NCBI GenBank assembly: GCA_003427395.1
Contig: BFEA01000513.1
Coordinates: 830,136 to 894,135 of the forward strand
Source: Chara braunii
Lineage: Eukaryota; Streptophyta; Charophyceae; Charales; Characeae
Length of the DNA: 64,000 nt
Direction: 5' to 3'
The notes under the pieces are model-generated. The model ran no database searches and was not told the DNA's origin. It worked only from the letters and a program-made list of their open reading frames with translations. A program made the position numbers and the translations under genes. This document shows, piece by piece, positions 10,679 to 23,280 of this stretch (position 1 is its first letter; each line of letters opens with the position of its first letter).

Positions 10679-11672
10679 CATCATCGAGTCCAACACTACG
10701 ACCGTCGTGTTTGACATGATGACGGGTTGAGCGCGGGCGTGTACACCACGTGCTGAACATGACCCCACCGTCGTGTTCAATACGATGATGGTCGCTATCA
10801 CCGAGTCGAACACGACCACAGTGGCGACCCCCGACCTCACCGTCGTGTTCAAACCGATGACGGTCGCTGTCATCGTAACGAACATGACCGCAGTGGCAGC
10901 CCACAACCCCACGGTCGTGTTCGACTCGGTGACAGCGACCATTATCGGATTGAACACGACGGTGGGGTCATGTTCAGCACGTGGCGTGCACGATCACGCT
11001 CAAGCCGTCATCGTGTCGAACACGACGGAGACCTTATAGCAGCAATTCATGTACAACACGTTCTGAACACAACCCCGCCGTCGTGTTCAAGCTATGACGG
11101 TCGCTGTCCTCGTGTCGAAAACGACCACAGGTCGAATTCAATACGATAACGGTAGAGCGCGGGCATGTACACCACGTGCTGAACACGACCCCGTCGTCGT
11201 GTTCAACACGATGACGGTCGCTGTCATCGTGTCGAACACGACCGAGGTGGCACCCCCCGACCCCGCCATCGTGTTCAATGCGATGACGGTCGCTCTCGTA
11301 GTGTTGAAATCGACCGCGTTGAATCGCCGTCGTGCCGGTGGTAATGTTCAACAGGCGACGGTCGAGCGCGGACATGTTCGCTACGAAAGCACCGTCACGT
11401 TCAACAAGCAGGCGGTCGCTCATCGTAATCTTCAACACGACGGCGGTGGACGGCGGTGGTTGTCATACAGACACGGGGATCGATCGCGACACGACAACGG
11501 TTGAGCGCGGGCATGTTGAACATGACTGCGCTGTCATGAGAATACGGTGACGGTGGCTCTAGCTGTGTGCGCGCGTCGTGTTGTGCAATGCAATGATGCG
11601 TCGTCGTGTTCGACACGTCCGCGACAGGAGATCATCGCGTTCAACACGACAGCCAGTCGTCGTGTCTCTCGT
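10679..11672. repeat. Array 3: hairpin repeats with GTCGTGTTCRACACGATGAC arms
   Basis: About 1 kb of repeats in which GTCGTGTTCAACACGATGAC and its near-perfect reverse complement alternate across a 7-nt GGTCGCT spacer. The clearest unit has arms at 11196-11215 and 11223-11242 (19 of 20 pairs). A second motif, GCGGGCRTGTACACCACGTGCTGAAC, recurs near 10734 and 11160, with an inverted relative near 10970. The core TCGTGTTCGAC is shared with array 1. The array sits just 5' of the plus-strand transposase-like gene. Confidence 0.95.
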
Positions 11673-11873
11673 GCATCGCTTTTGTTGAAGACTGTATTTT
11701 TTTCTGCATTCACGGGCCTTACATGGGCTGTTTGTGGCTGGCAGTGGCCGCGCTGAACCACATGTGTTGCACTCTACATATACTGCATGTGATCCATCTA
11801 CCTGCGGATTTGTTACTGATATGCATGTCTTGTGCCAGTGGTCCACTGTTTTATCATCGCAGAAACGTTTTAA

Positions 11874-14770
11874 ATGGCTTGTGGTGGGCATGCACCGCGG
11901 CAAGCTGCCAGCACAACTTTGGAAAGCATGGACTGTGTGGCATCTAATATACTGCCTAATGATGAGCTTCCTCCGCCGGACCTGCCAATGTTTTCGCAAG
12001 ACGTTCAAATAACTCCAGAATCTCCTGATCATAAAAGGTCCCGGATGGCTGCGTGTGAAGAAACCACGTGCGGAAGTGCATTTCCAGCCTTGGGCGGACC
12101 AGTGAAAACCTGTGATGCAGAAGGTTCGGAAGGTCAGGGTAGGGCCGCCTCCGGTGACAAGAACACATCCGATGTAGATTGTATCATGTGGGTGCCGAGA
12201 AGTTCGCTACGAGATTTCGAGTGCACAGACATTTTGTTTGGCGAGAGTGATGAAGATAGTTCGGAATCTTGTGCTTCGATGTCATCCGACGCCAACAGTT
12301 CTCCACACAAAATTGATCATCCACAACCTTGCGATGATGATGGCGCTGACCACTACTGTTGCAACGGTGTGGAGAGTTCTGATGTCATCTCTGATTTTGA
12401 TGACATTTTCCCTAAACGATTGTCGTCGGAGAAACGTCCTTATACTTTCCGTGTCAGAATGTCTCTGTCGAAGAAGATTCTGCAAACAGTTCACAGAAAG
12501 CTCACGAAAAAAGCACTGGCGAGTGTGCGTGGACAAGTTTGTTGCGCTCGCATGACCATGGAAGACATCAAAGCTGTCCGGAGTGCATATTACTGTAAGG
12601 ATCACAAAAGTAGAGATGCATGGTGGGTTGAAACGTTTAAGAGGTTCACCTTCGTGGAAGATGAGAAAAAGATTGTGCAACCTATTGTGGGGAAAAGAAA
12701 GGTGTGCATTAGTGCATGGTGTTCCACACTGGGTGTGTGCAGGAATACATTTTTGAAAAAGAGGGCGACTTTGTCAAAAGGTTACATCATGCCAGAGCAT
12801 GGCAGCACTGGACTCAGACGCACATCTGCAACATATGCGACGATGTTCAACAAACTAAGCTCCTTTGTGCGTGACAATGGAGATTCCATGCCCAATGACA
12901 TGAGGATCAAAGATGGAGAATCACAAGTGGTTTTGAGATTGTCTGCTTGCTATAACAAGGTTGACATTTATAAGTTGTTGAAGTCACAATTTGACAACCT
13001 GGGTGTCCCTTCAGTTTCTCTTCAAGTTTTCTATAACATGTGGAGAACACACTTCTGACATGTGAAATTCCATGAAGTTGATCAAAACTTTGCGAAATGC
13101 GAGAAGTGTTTTGAGTTCAAAGAATCTATCAATTCTGCGAAGTTTGTACATGTGCGTGATTATTTCGTTTCAGAACGCAACAAACACTTGGACTTGCAGC
13201 TCCAACACCGTGCTGCTTATGAGGTGTGGAAGGATGAGTCGAAGAGACAAGATTCCAACAGTTTATGCATCATTATTGACGGTATGGACCAAAGCAAGAC
13301 AAGTATTCCACACTTTGGGGGAGAAAACAAGTCGAAGGCATTCGCGAATATTCCAATGATGAAAACAAATTTAACAGCTATTATTGCACACGGCCGTTCA
13401 CCATCGGTGCATGTTCACACATCGTACCCTTGCTATCCACATGATTCCAATGTTGTGGCGTCATCCATTATGAAAGTCTTGCGTGACATACAGGCGACAA
13501 GCGACTTACCTCCTAAATTGAGGATACAAGACGACAACTGCTGGAGAGGAAACTAAAACAAATACGTTTTGTCTCTGGCCGCGGCTTTGGTGAAATTTGG
13601 CTTCTTCAAAGAAGTCGAATTCGATTTTATGTTGGTAGGGCATACACATACGGACGTTGATGTCACTTTCAGTCATTTCTCTCGCAAACTGAAAATGCAC
13701 GATGCTTATACCATGCTCGACCTGTTCAAACTCGTTGCCAGTTCCCAAAAAGAGCGTCCTTTGTGCACATTCATGGATGAAATTGCTGACTGGCGGAGAG
13801 TTGTTAAGCCCTTCCTGATCAACAAACTGACCGGTCATACAAAGCCACATTTAATTTGGGTTTTATATGGAGGATGACAATCCTGTGTTCCAGTGGAAAG
13901 AGTATTGCACTTCTCCGAACTGGTCTTCTCCGGTTTATTGCTTTAAACGAGATGAAAATAAAGCATATGCTGGACCCGAATGGCCATTCGAACCTTCACC
14001 TGTTCTCCCGTCACCTATTCGACCTATTAGAGAAACATCATGTGGTCAACCCGCTAAGGATAAGAACTCGGATTTCAAATCAGGAATTGAAGACGTGAAG
14101 ACGTTTGTTGAGTGGTTGGAAAACAAGTGGCACGAGTGGTTGGGAATGAAAGATGAGGTTAGCTTCTCAAAGGAGAGTGCTCTTTCACACTGGAAAACTT
14201 TCTTGGACACAATCGAGCAAAATTATGGATCTGGCTTTGCGAAAACATCACTCAAGGCTGACTTTTGGCCAAGGCGGGACAGAATTACGAAGGGAGGATA
14301 TTGATATTGTCTTCCTCTTGCAGAGCAATGAGAATAAAGAGCCGTTGTTTGTTGGGCCAACCAATGAGCGTCCAAAAGCAGAGCTCGACCCGGTTGTGGA
14401 TGTCGAAAAGGGTCAATTCGTTCTCTTGCGTCCTTCGCAAGACGATATCGATCAGGGAGTTCTCGTGTGGATGGGTAGAGTCATTTCTAATATTGACAAC
14501 GATAGGAAGTCGCCTGCTTTCAATCATGTTCTCATTGAATATTGGGTGCCACAACCTGTCGTCAAAAGTCTTTCTCTGCAATATGCAAATGCATGGAAGA
14601 AGATATGGAAGAAAGACAACACAACAGCACAGCAGTGGCAGCACGTGAACTGTGTTTTGTGAAGCTCGTCATCAAGGACGTTGCATTTGAAAAATGGAGT
14701 GCACATTCTCAAATCGGTCAGAGAGAAAGCCTTGGCATGTCTTTCACTTCCAGATGATGAAGACAAATAG
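11874..14770 (+). pseudogene. Decayed DUF7869-like transposase-family gene
   Basis: Seen: from ATG 11874 an acidic Ser-rich N-terminus leads to a basic region (about 12450-12560), a C-rich helix-turn-helix-like part (ISAWCSTLGVCRNTFLK, about 12708), a CxxC pair (AKCEKC, 13090), then an RNase H-like series: IIIDGMDQ (13270), DDNCWRGN (13530) and VGHTHTDVD (13635). Family knowledge: the series D ... DNCxxxNKN ... GHTHxDxD is what I recall of proteins filed under DUF7869, often found in repeats; an HMM search is needed. Breaks: TGA at 13056 (where Arg would fit), TAA at 13554 (inside the motif, where family members have Lys), a frameshift near 13860, another near 14290, TGA at 14660, and the natural-looking stop TAG at 14768. 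A nuclease/transposase role is inferred; this copy cannot be functional. Confidence 0.75.
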
Positions 14771-15002
14771 TATAAGTCGCTAAGAAGGCATCATTTCGCG
14801 CGTGTTGGTGTACCATTTACTTGTCATTGAACTTTCTCTCATATATAGTTAAACTATATATCATTGACTTGCCTTTTACTTCCCTATGATGAAGATTAGT
14901 AGACTTTAAGTACGTCGTTGAGAAGAGGTAATCATATTTCATTCGAGTGTATTGCTGTATCAATTAGTTTTCATTGAGCTTCTGTATTTCATGTGTTGCA
15001 TA

Positions 15003-15626
15003 ATGGTTCATTCAACGACTGGAAGGCCGCCCAGCAATATGGTGTGGGGCAGAAATGTATGGCATGATATGGGGTCTATCTTTTTCACACCTGAAGTGGT
15101 TTTCGAGGGTGCAGTACTCAGTGTCAGAGGTGTGGATGTCGCACCGGATTGCTGGGAGCATTATCATCGACAATGTTTGTATATTTGTGGTCGTAGGTGT
15201 TGTGGAACAAGAGAATATCCGCGAGAAGTGCTCGCACCGTATTCAAAATTGTACTATTCAGCAGTGAAGTTCTACCACAACAACTTCAAGGTGATGACCT
15301 TGTACTGTGCAGCGTCAAGTATCCAAGGGCGCTGCAAACTTTCTTTTCTTATTCATAATGATCATTATACAAGTGCAAACATATCCAATGCACATGACAT
15401 CGACGGACGAAGACGGAAAGCATTTGGAAGGAGGATCATGGACCAACCATCGCTCAAAGCACTCTTGGATGGGCTCGTGAATACAACGATTACATATGTA
15501 CGAAGTCTTCTGCTGCGAGAGTATGAAGTCATAGAAATTTACGCAGAGTACAAGAACCCCACGTTCGATGGGCACAATGAGATGAGCATTGTAGAAGATT
15601 GGACAATTCACATGAGGAGAGCGTGA
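15003..15626 (+). CDS. Intact unrecognised ORF beside the transposase-like gene
   Basis: A 207-residue frame with no interruption; I chose the ATG at 15003 (MVHSTTGRPP) because the 17 in-frame codons before it are hydrophobic, AT-rich and unlike the rest. It has a Cys/His-rich centre (DCWEHYHRQCLYICGRRCC, about 15145-15200) that could bind metal, a basic GRRRKAFGRR patch (about 15405), and a mixed-charge C-terminus. There is no clear membrane segment and I do not recognise the family. It lies 230 bp downstream of the decayed transposase-like gene on the same strand, which suggests a second ORF of the same element, but an unrelated gene or chance ORF is possible. Its integrity contrasts with its neighbour. 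Confidence 0.5.
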   Translation: MVHSTTGRPPSNMVWGRNVWHDMGSIFFTPEVVFEGAVLSVRGVDVAPDCWEHYHRQCLYICGRRCCGTREYPREVLAPYSKLYYSAVKFYHNNFKVMTLYCAASSIQGRCKLSFLIHNDHYTSANISNAHDIDGRRRKAFGRRIMDQPSLKALLDGLVNTTITYVRSLLLREYEVIEIYAEYKNPTFDGHNEMSIVEDWTIHMRRA

Positions 15627-17562
15627 AATTTATTACGCAGATCGTGTTAATATGTCCATTACGTACTTAGATCTGATTAAAGTAGCCTTAGAATATCGTT
15701 TTGAAGTGTTATCTAATAGTGCCTAGAAGTCGATTTCAATTATAGTCAACTTTGACGAAGATTTTGGCAATGTGTAATTTTAAGAGTTTATAGACGCATC
15801 ATTGAGCTGATGTAAGTGACACTGTTTTGCTTTTAATATAATTGTCAATGGACTTTTGCATTAAATTTTTCTTCCACGGTCTCCAAATAAGGGTGTTTTT
15901 ATAGTTTGAAGCAACTTAAGATCTAAGACTTGGACTTTGGAGAGCTGCTCTTTGTTTAAATGTGTCAAGGGTTTTACAAATTTCGCATATCTTCTTTCCT
16001 TCGCATATGATGTCATCTTTTTCGTTTATATTCTAATCATTTCGACACTTCTCTGCTCCAGTTTACATTGTGCCGGAATATTAAAATCCTATTTTTTTTG
16101 TTCTACAATTTATCTTTTGTTCGGTTACTTCGTTAAGTTCATTATGTTCTTTTTTGACAAAACAGTTCATTTTTAACGAAAACGCCGTTTATACCTCCGT
16201 TTGATATGTGGACAAAAGGTAATAAAGTCGGAGGATGATAATCCAATCGCAATTCTGTGTGAACGTGTGTAAACCTCATTTTAAAAGCATTAAATATCAC
16301 CTGACCATGACGACATGTGCAGTTATACTAAAATATCACCACAAGTGAAGATAATATGAAAAATTATTGTTGTCGTAAGAAAGAGGAGCTATGTTTCTCC
16401 TCACCATACTCATATGAACATATATTGATATAAAAGACACATATGTATCAATCGTCTACCTAACAATAACAACGGTGCAACAAAATTCACGTCTATCACA
16501 TGACCAGATTTGAATAAAATTGTATATGTCTCAGGCTAATGAATTCTCTCAAAAGGAATATCAACATGCAAAGTTTATCGAAAGCGGAATTGCAATCCGT
16601 TATTATTATTATTATTTTAAGTGGATTCAAGGAGTTACAACTATGTTGTAAATAGTAATGAAACCCACGTTAGAATTATGTTTCTGAAGAGTTGTTAATT
16701 TATCTTAGAAGGTTAAATTATTACATTACTATTAAAGAAAATAAGGTATCTAAACCTTGTTAAACCTTATTTCATAGAGAACTATACTCCTGCTTGCTAC
16801 AATAAGGTACATAGTACTTTAATAACCCATTTTTAAGTGAGCGATTTTATTTTAACAGCTACATTCAGATAATTCTGGGTTGAGGTTGTCTAAACTTTAT
16901 CAACGACGGTTTGAAAAAATACAGGTGTTGGAATCAGAGACAGACGTGGTGAAGCTTGATCCTAAACCGGTGCTAAAGATCCAAGATGTTACCCCTCTTG
17001 AAAGCATTACATCGACCCTCGACACAATATATTTCTGGTGTAGTCCAAACGCATTACGTTATGTTTTCATTATTACCTTTTGAAGTCTAATATGCATCTA
17101 CAAATATTTATTATCAACAATTATTTTGTCTCTCTATATATCCTTTATGGCCCTTTATCATTGTAAAACATGCATATCATGCTTCTCATAACTATAGTAG
17201 TTATTTATAATGGTCATTACGTTTTTTTATTTATTTATAATATTTATCGATATATTAATATAGTGTTTGCTATCATCATCATGTTAATAAATTGTGTTGC
17301 TACCACTAGTAATTGTCACTATCAAAACTATATTCATAATAATTAAATGAGTGTTATTGCAAGTGTCACATAATACTGCTGATTGAAAATTTATATAAAA
17401 AAGTAAGGATTTTCGATTAATTATTGTCGCAATCTTCATAGTAAAGACACGCATGTCGTATGTTCAAATGATAGTTGTGTATCGAATTTCAATATGATTG
17501 TATGTACAACTATTTACCTCTTTTAAGTTATGGTTCTAAGATCGCTTATTTTTAGAAAAGTG
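15627..17562. other. AT-rich gene-free stretch
   Basis: Strongly AT-rich on both strands, with short ORFs only and small (TTA)n runs (for example near 16600). No gene, RNA or element boundary could be supported. Confidence 0.6.
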
Positions 17563-17691
17563 CCAGGCTACCAGAGTGGTCCGGGATCACTTGCCCGACC
17601 GGGCAAAAAAAATAAAAAATTTATTGGAACTTTCCCTGATCCTTGCACGGGCTGGCCACCCGGGACCCGAGCGGCCCGGCTGGTAACCTAG
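17563..17691. mobile_element. Short hAT-like inverted-repeat element (MITE)
   Basis: The ends are CCAGGCTACCAG and CTGGTAACCTAG, imperfect inverted repeats, around a GC-rich palindromic interior with CCCGGGC motifs and a central A/T tract. The same terminal consensus recurs at 30676-31064. The flanking 8-mers (GAAAAGTG and CAAAAATC) match at only 5 of 8, so a target duplication is not proven. Confidence 0.6.
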
Positions 17692-17800
17692 CAAAAATCT
17701 GAAAACGTGAAGAGACTATGGATAAAAAGTCCCTCATAAGTACTTGAATCCCAGAAGGTCCTATGAATTAGCCAACACAAAAGCAAAATAGTGCGTCTAA

Positions 17801-18694
17801 CAGGGTTACCTGACCGAACGTTCGGGGGCCCCCGGGCTGACCCCCGAACGTTCGGGCGTTCGGGGTCCCGTTCAGGGGCCGAACGCCTCCAGGTTCGGCC
17901 CCCGCCAAAAAATGTTTCGAGGCCTAAAAATAAGTTTTTTTTTCTGCATTGTTTTTTGTGAGTTCTCTATGATATAACCTACACGCCTATAAATTTTGAA
18001 GTCATTCTGCTGATCCAAAACAACATTAAAAATCGTCAAAGATGGGGGTGTCAAAACGTGGTCACTCACTCACTATTTTGTTTTTTTTCACTTTTAACTT
18101 TTTGTTTTCATGTTATTTTGGGGCCTAAAACAAATTATTATTTTTTTTAAAAAAAATAATGAGTTATTGATTATGTAAACTACATATCTGTTACTTTTCA
18201 GGGCATTTTTCAATGCCAAAAGATAATTAAACTTTGGGAAAGATGGCGGTGTCGAAAAGGTGTTGGCACACTCACTCATTTTAATTCTCTTTTTATTTTT
18301 TCTTATTTTTATCATAGTGTTTATTTTCTGTATTTGATTTTTAATTCAAATTTGGTAACGAATTTGAATGTAGTGCCTGGACAAATGTTGTTAAGTTTAT
18401 TTGTCTCCATAACATAGTTTTTTTTCGGAAGTTTTGAATATATATATATATATATAATAAACTATTTATATTATATATACTATCATATTAGTAGTATTAT
18501 ATTCAATATAGATTGACAATATTTTATATATATCTCTGCCTACGGTTTACCGGGCAGTTCTATTTGACGATATATATATATATATATTTCCGGTCCACGT
18601 TCGGCCCGAACGACCGAACGCCTTCCGAAGGGGTCCCGTACGTTCGGACGTTCGGGTTCGGGCGTTCGGCCCGTCCCGAATGCCGGTAACCCTG
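17801..18694. mobile_element. Non-autonomous hAT-like element, 894 bp
   Basis: It begins CAGGGTTACC and ends GGTAACCCTG, a perfect 10-bp terminal inverted repeat of hAT type. The flanks are GCGTCTAA (17793-17800) and GTGTCTAA (18695-18702), an 8-bp duplication with one C/T difference; 8 bp is the hAT length. The subterminal parts are rich in CGAACGTTCGG palindromes; the interior is AT-rich without a transposase frame. Confidence 0.88.
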
Positions 18695-18702
18695 GTGTCT
18701 AA

Positions 18703-20265
18703 AATAATTATTTCACTTTTTTAAGTTAACTACATCTGTGACTTTCTTGACAAGTTTAAGCGACTAACGCTTGCTATGAATAGGAGGCGGAGTAAATGTT
18801 AAAGAAGATGAAAAAAATTATTCGTGTACATTTTTTACAGTAAGTGATAAAAATATTTGAGAAACTAAAAATATGGATGAAGTTTTATGACATTATATTA
18901 CCAAAAAAATTGACTTTAAGTTAGCGAGGAAATGCTGACTATAAATAATTTGAAGAAGATTACTTAGCATCATTAGGCATCATAAGGAACATTCTCAATA
19001 GGGTTTAAAAGCGCTCCTCGCAAAGCTCATTTATTAGTTGAGTCAAACAAAATGTCTCACATTTCGTATAAGCTTAATGAAACTTTATTCAAGACGTCGA
19101 GTGACAAAATGTATAAGACAAGATTCCAAGTCACCTCTTGAAAGGAAAACGAGATCAGATGCCTTACCATTTAAGTGAAAATATAATGGAGAGGAATCAA
19201 GTAAGGAACTGGCAAATGATGATAGAGAGACCAACAACGAAAAAGATAAGACAAAAATAAAATTAATGATACTCATCAAGCAGTGAGATATTCATATCGA
19301 ACAATGCCCGCATAAAGTTGTGAGGGTTCAGAAAAGGCAAGAATTGAACTTGTAAAGACGCAAAGTACTGGACGAGGTGAGAACCATTCCGAATAACATT
19401 AAAGGAACTTGAAAGTCAAAGTTAAGATGAGATCGAGGGATGCATTTCCTAAACTTCAAAGTTTGCACTTCTATGTTTAGATGTGTCGATTCTCTAGACG
19501 AAAAAACGACTACGTAGCAATTTGAAGGTTGTTCTGTCGTGCAAGGAATGCGGGGTGGATAACAATTATGATAATGACAATAAAAACCGCATAGATTGAA
19601 AAGGGCGAAGTTGTACAATTTATTATAAGGTATTGGTGCAACGAGAGTTTTACAATCGAGTGAAAAAATGAGTCAAACTAATAACTTCAGGGGTATATGT
19701 ATATATATATATTAGGGTCATTTTTAAGCAATGATAGAGTTCGTTCGTATAAACCCTAATAAATTATAGTCAGTTTCTCATGAGATAAGTGTTTTTGTAG
19801 AATATTGTAAAAATTTCTAAAGACTATACGAATTGAAACTTTTATTTTCCGTCAAAAGTATATATAATTTAACGAAGTTTCTGTATGAGTGTGTGAGACT
19901 TGTGATTACTCGTATTGTTGTTCATGTAACTTAAGATATTTTTACTATTATTATATATTTGTACGTATGAGAAACCAAAATATTATACGAGAATGAGAAA
20001 ATATAATGTGTGTGAATACTTAGTAATAAATGCAACATTAAGATATTGTACGTTTTCTCATAAACTTGATATTGAAATTCAACTTATGCTTTATAATAAT
20101 TGTCCATTGGTGGTTGAAGTTTGAATTTCGTTATAAAGTTTATAACTATATGTGCATATTTAGTGATTACGAGATAGTCTCACTTTTGTGTACTTATCTT
20201 TTATCTTAAGATTTAGTTTGCGTTATACAATATGGAGTTTCATTGTTGAAAATTCATGTAATATA
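18703..20265. other. AT-rich gene-free stretch
   Basis: No coding region, RNA gene or clear repeat boundary seen; only short ORFs and small TA runs. Confidence 0.55.
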
Positions 20266-20755
20266 CTAAGTCCTTTTCCCGGGCACTCAAGTTATGCTCG
20301 GAAACACGTCCAGGTGACTTGTCAGGCATGACCCCCAGACAGGGTCCCGGGATGCCCCAGCGGGTCAGCGCCAATAAAACAAAAGTCCAAAAAAATATGA
20401 AAAACAAATATGTTGTGTAGAATTGCAATACAAACAACTTTTGGCGGAGGGTTGCATCCAAATTCCTCATAGGACTGAAGATAAAAAAACAAAATTGAAT
20501 CAATCTAAGGCACCCCCCTTAAAACCCTTTTAACAATAATTTATACCCCCTCTTGCCCCCTCTTTAAAGCCAAAAAAAACCAAAAAAAATACATTTGTGT
20601 TTTTCTCCAATAACGACAAAAACCCTTTCCGCTATTTTTATTTTTCTATTTTTTTTTTATCCATGCTCGGGTATTCCGAGCGTCACCCCCCCCCGGGGCA
20701 TCATGCCCGGGTGACCGACCGGTTCCAGACCAACCTGTCATGAAAATCTTCTTAG
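20266..20755. mobile_element. hAT-like inverted-repeat element, family B copy 1
   Basis: The ends are CTAAG and CTTAG; flanking 8-mers GTAATATA and ATCATATA agree at 6 of 8. The interior (AATTGCAATACAAACAACTTT, GGCACCCCCCTT, AATTTATACCCCC) is shared, with divergence, by the element at 51974-52425, which confirms a dispersed family. GC-rich CCCGGGC arms flank an AT-rich middle. No transposase. Confidence 0.7.
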
Positions 20756-22920
20756 ATCATATATACATTATGAATTTAAAAGATGTGAAAAATTATTTTT
20801 TTAATTAATGATGCATGTTTTCTTAAAATGTTTCGTTAAATAAAGTTTCTTTTGTATTTTATTGATGTTGCAAAAATGTATAAAAGACCCACGAGGAACC
20901 ACCTTACTAAAGTATAAGAATGCTAATATATCTTTCAGATGACCTTTGTACACGAGGTCATATAAATAAATATGTAGAATTATATGATATATCTTTCTGA
21001 CAGAATTGAAAAGTGAAAACCAAAATCCAGTTATTTAGTTTGAAATTATATATATTTTTTATACAAGATGCGCGACTTACTTATCTTTGATCAAGTTGTA
21101 AACATTACAACTCCTAATAACATAAAGACTTCTGTGGATCCTACAAAAACTAGGCATGTTTTTATTTTTTTATTATTTTAAAATAAAATGAGGTGCGGTT
21201 TAACACTATAACAAAAATTCCAACATACCCAATGGTCCAACCAAGTAATGAGCATGGTTACTAAGCATCGTTTTTAAGTGTTTTCTTTTAAATGAGATAT
21301 GGTATAATCAGATAACAAGGATTTGACGATATATAGTGGTAAATATGAATAACAAGAGTTTAACCATCTTTTAAAATTTATCCGGTTTACGTGAATTTGA
21401 CTGTACGCAGTGGTTTAACTGAATAGCGGGGTACCTACTATGTCAAGTTTTTTTTTGGATTTTTTTTAAAAGTTAGGTATTGTTACCTATGTACCAAACG
21501 GTCTAACCGAATACAAATATATGCATAGTAATATGGGGTCGTACATACAACTTGACACCCGACAATTGACTTTGGTCAACTGCCCAGCGGCCCCTGTGTC
21601 AAAGTTTGCATGGACCCAGCCCAGGTCGACGGTCAAACACACACACTTGTTTGTATGGAGGTACCAAAACAGCGTCCAGACCAAGTGGTAGTTTGCAAAT
21701 GTATGAGATTCGTGTGAGTCAATCTGAGCCACCGTGGGTAGGAAACTTGAGGCAAGTCGACCTCGTCAAACGCTACATAAGACCCTGCTTCCAGGGCTCA
21801 ACATTCAGTCTTGCTATGCTGACTGGACGTTGGCTTGGTGCTGGCTAGACATTCGCTTGACGCTAGCTAGACGCTGGCTTGACGCCGGCTTCACGCTGGC
21901 ACTGTGGACGACGACGCAAGACTGTTGCTTGCTTGCTGGCGCCTTACTCTCTTGCTGCCAGACTCTGCTTGGGTGGCGCAAGCCACACTGTCTTCGACAT
22001 TGCTGATGTGGCGCATACCACTGTGTCTTCATCACTGACGTGGCATTTGCCACACTATCTCCATTGTTGAATTAGACGCGACTAAGAGGGAGGTCGGGAT
22101 CTGTGATAGAGAGAGAGAGGATAACAACAGTTAAACACAACAACAGACCTCCCTGTTCTTCTCAAGGCTTATTCACAATGAGACTTTTTCCACTTCTCTG
22201 TGGACAAAAAAACGGTCACATTCATCCAAAAAAGACCTAGGGTGATTATGCCCTAAGATTGACAATTGTGCCACGGACGGAGGGGAGATCACAGAGTCAC
22301 GGTGTCAAACATGCTGCTTGACCCTGAAAGGTTTATCTTGCAAGTGCGAAGTGCTTTCTTATAGTGCACAGTTGCTCTACGACACATCCTCATCTGCATC
22401 ATTGAGCATGTCTGTGCAGAGGCAGAAAGATGTTCCAATTACCAAATGTCAAACCTTCATATAAGCACATTGGCATGGACCAGTCCCAAGTTGTCGGTGG
22501 TAAACACGGCAGAACCGATTTAGTTTTGCATCAACCACACAGACCAAGTTTAACTCAAGTTCATAAGAACACGATGGACATAAGATTATTTGTTCATTTT
22601 GTGAGAACCAGGGCGCCTGTAAAACAGTACGATGGTTATGAAAAGATGACTGGTTAAGTTGAGCATATAAACCATTTTCCTATTCTCACCACGTTGTTCA
22701 GTATGACGGCCACTTCAGCAAATCAAAATTTTTGAGTCCCCTTTCCGTTAAGATGAACTCCTCTCTCTCTATACATATATATTTGTGTAGGTGTGTGGAC
22801 AAGTTGATTGGAGTATTGTAATAAGTCGTAGCCGATCGAGACAAGTTTGAATCCTATATGTCTTCTTGGCTTCGTTATCTTTGAGTTTTGTGTGGACACA
22901 AGTCGCCAACTTTTTTGTTT
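20756..22920. other. Gene-free stretch with short degenerate repeats
   Basis: About 21830-21905 holds degenerate repeats of the type GCTGGCTTGACGC, and 21980-22065 repeats of the type TGACGTGGCATTTGCCACACT. No coding region is supported. Confidence 0.5.
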
Positions 22921-23194
22921 GCATGCATGTTGGACGTCGAAGAAGACAAGTTTGATTGCAATAATAATAATAATAATAATAATACTAACACTAAGGAAAA
23001 TTAACGTATACAAGTTATCTTTCCGGTTTGACACAACCAAATTAAGAGTGCATCGTGCTCGGGGAACGATCGCCCGACTTCAGCAACGACGACCAATGGG
23101 CGACCATGTTAGTCGCTCCCTCCCTTTCTCTCATGCATGCATGCAGGACGTCGAAAAAGACAAGTTTGATTGCAATAATAATAATAATAATAAT

Positions 23195-23234
<40 letters not shown>

Positions 23235-23239
23235 GTAAT

Positions 23240-23280
<41 letters not shown>

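Noticed and set aside
10158-10730. ORFs spanning the C-run and N gap
   Set aside because: Homopolymer and N translate without stops.
5813-11672. CRISPR-like arrays
   Set aside because: No constant repeat with unique spacers; spacers are themselves repeated and the context is eukaryotic.
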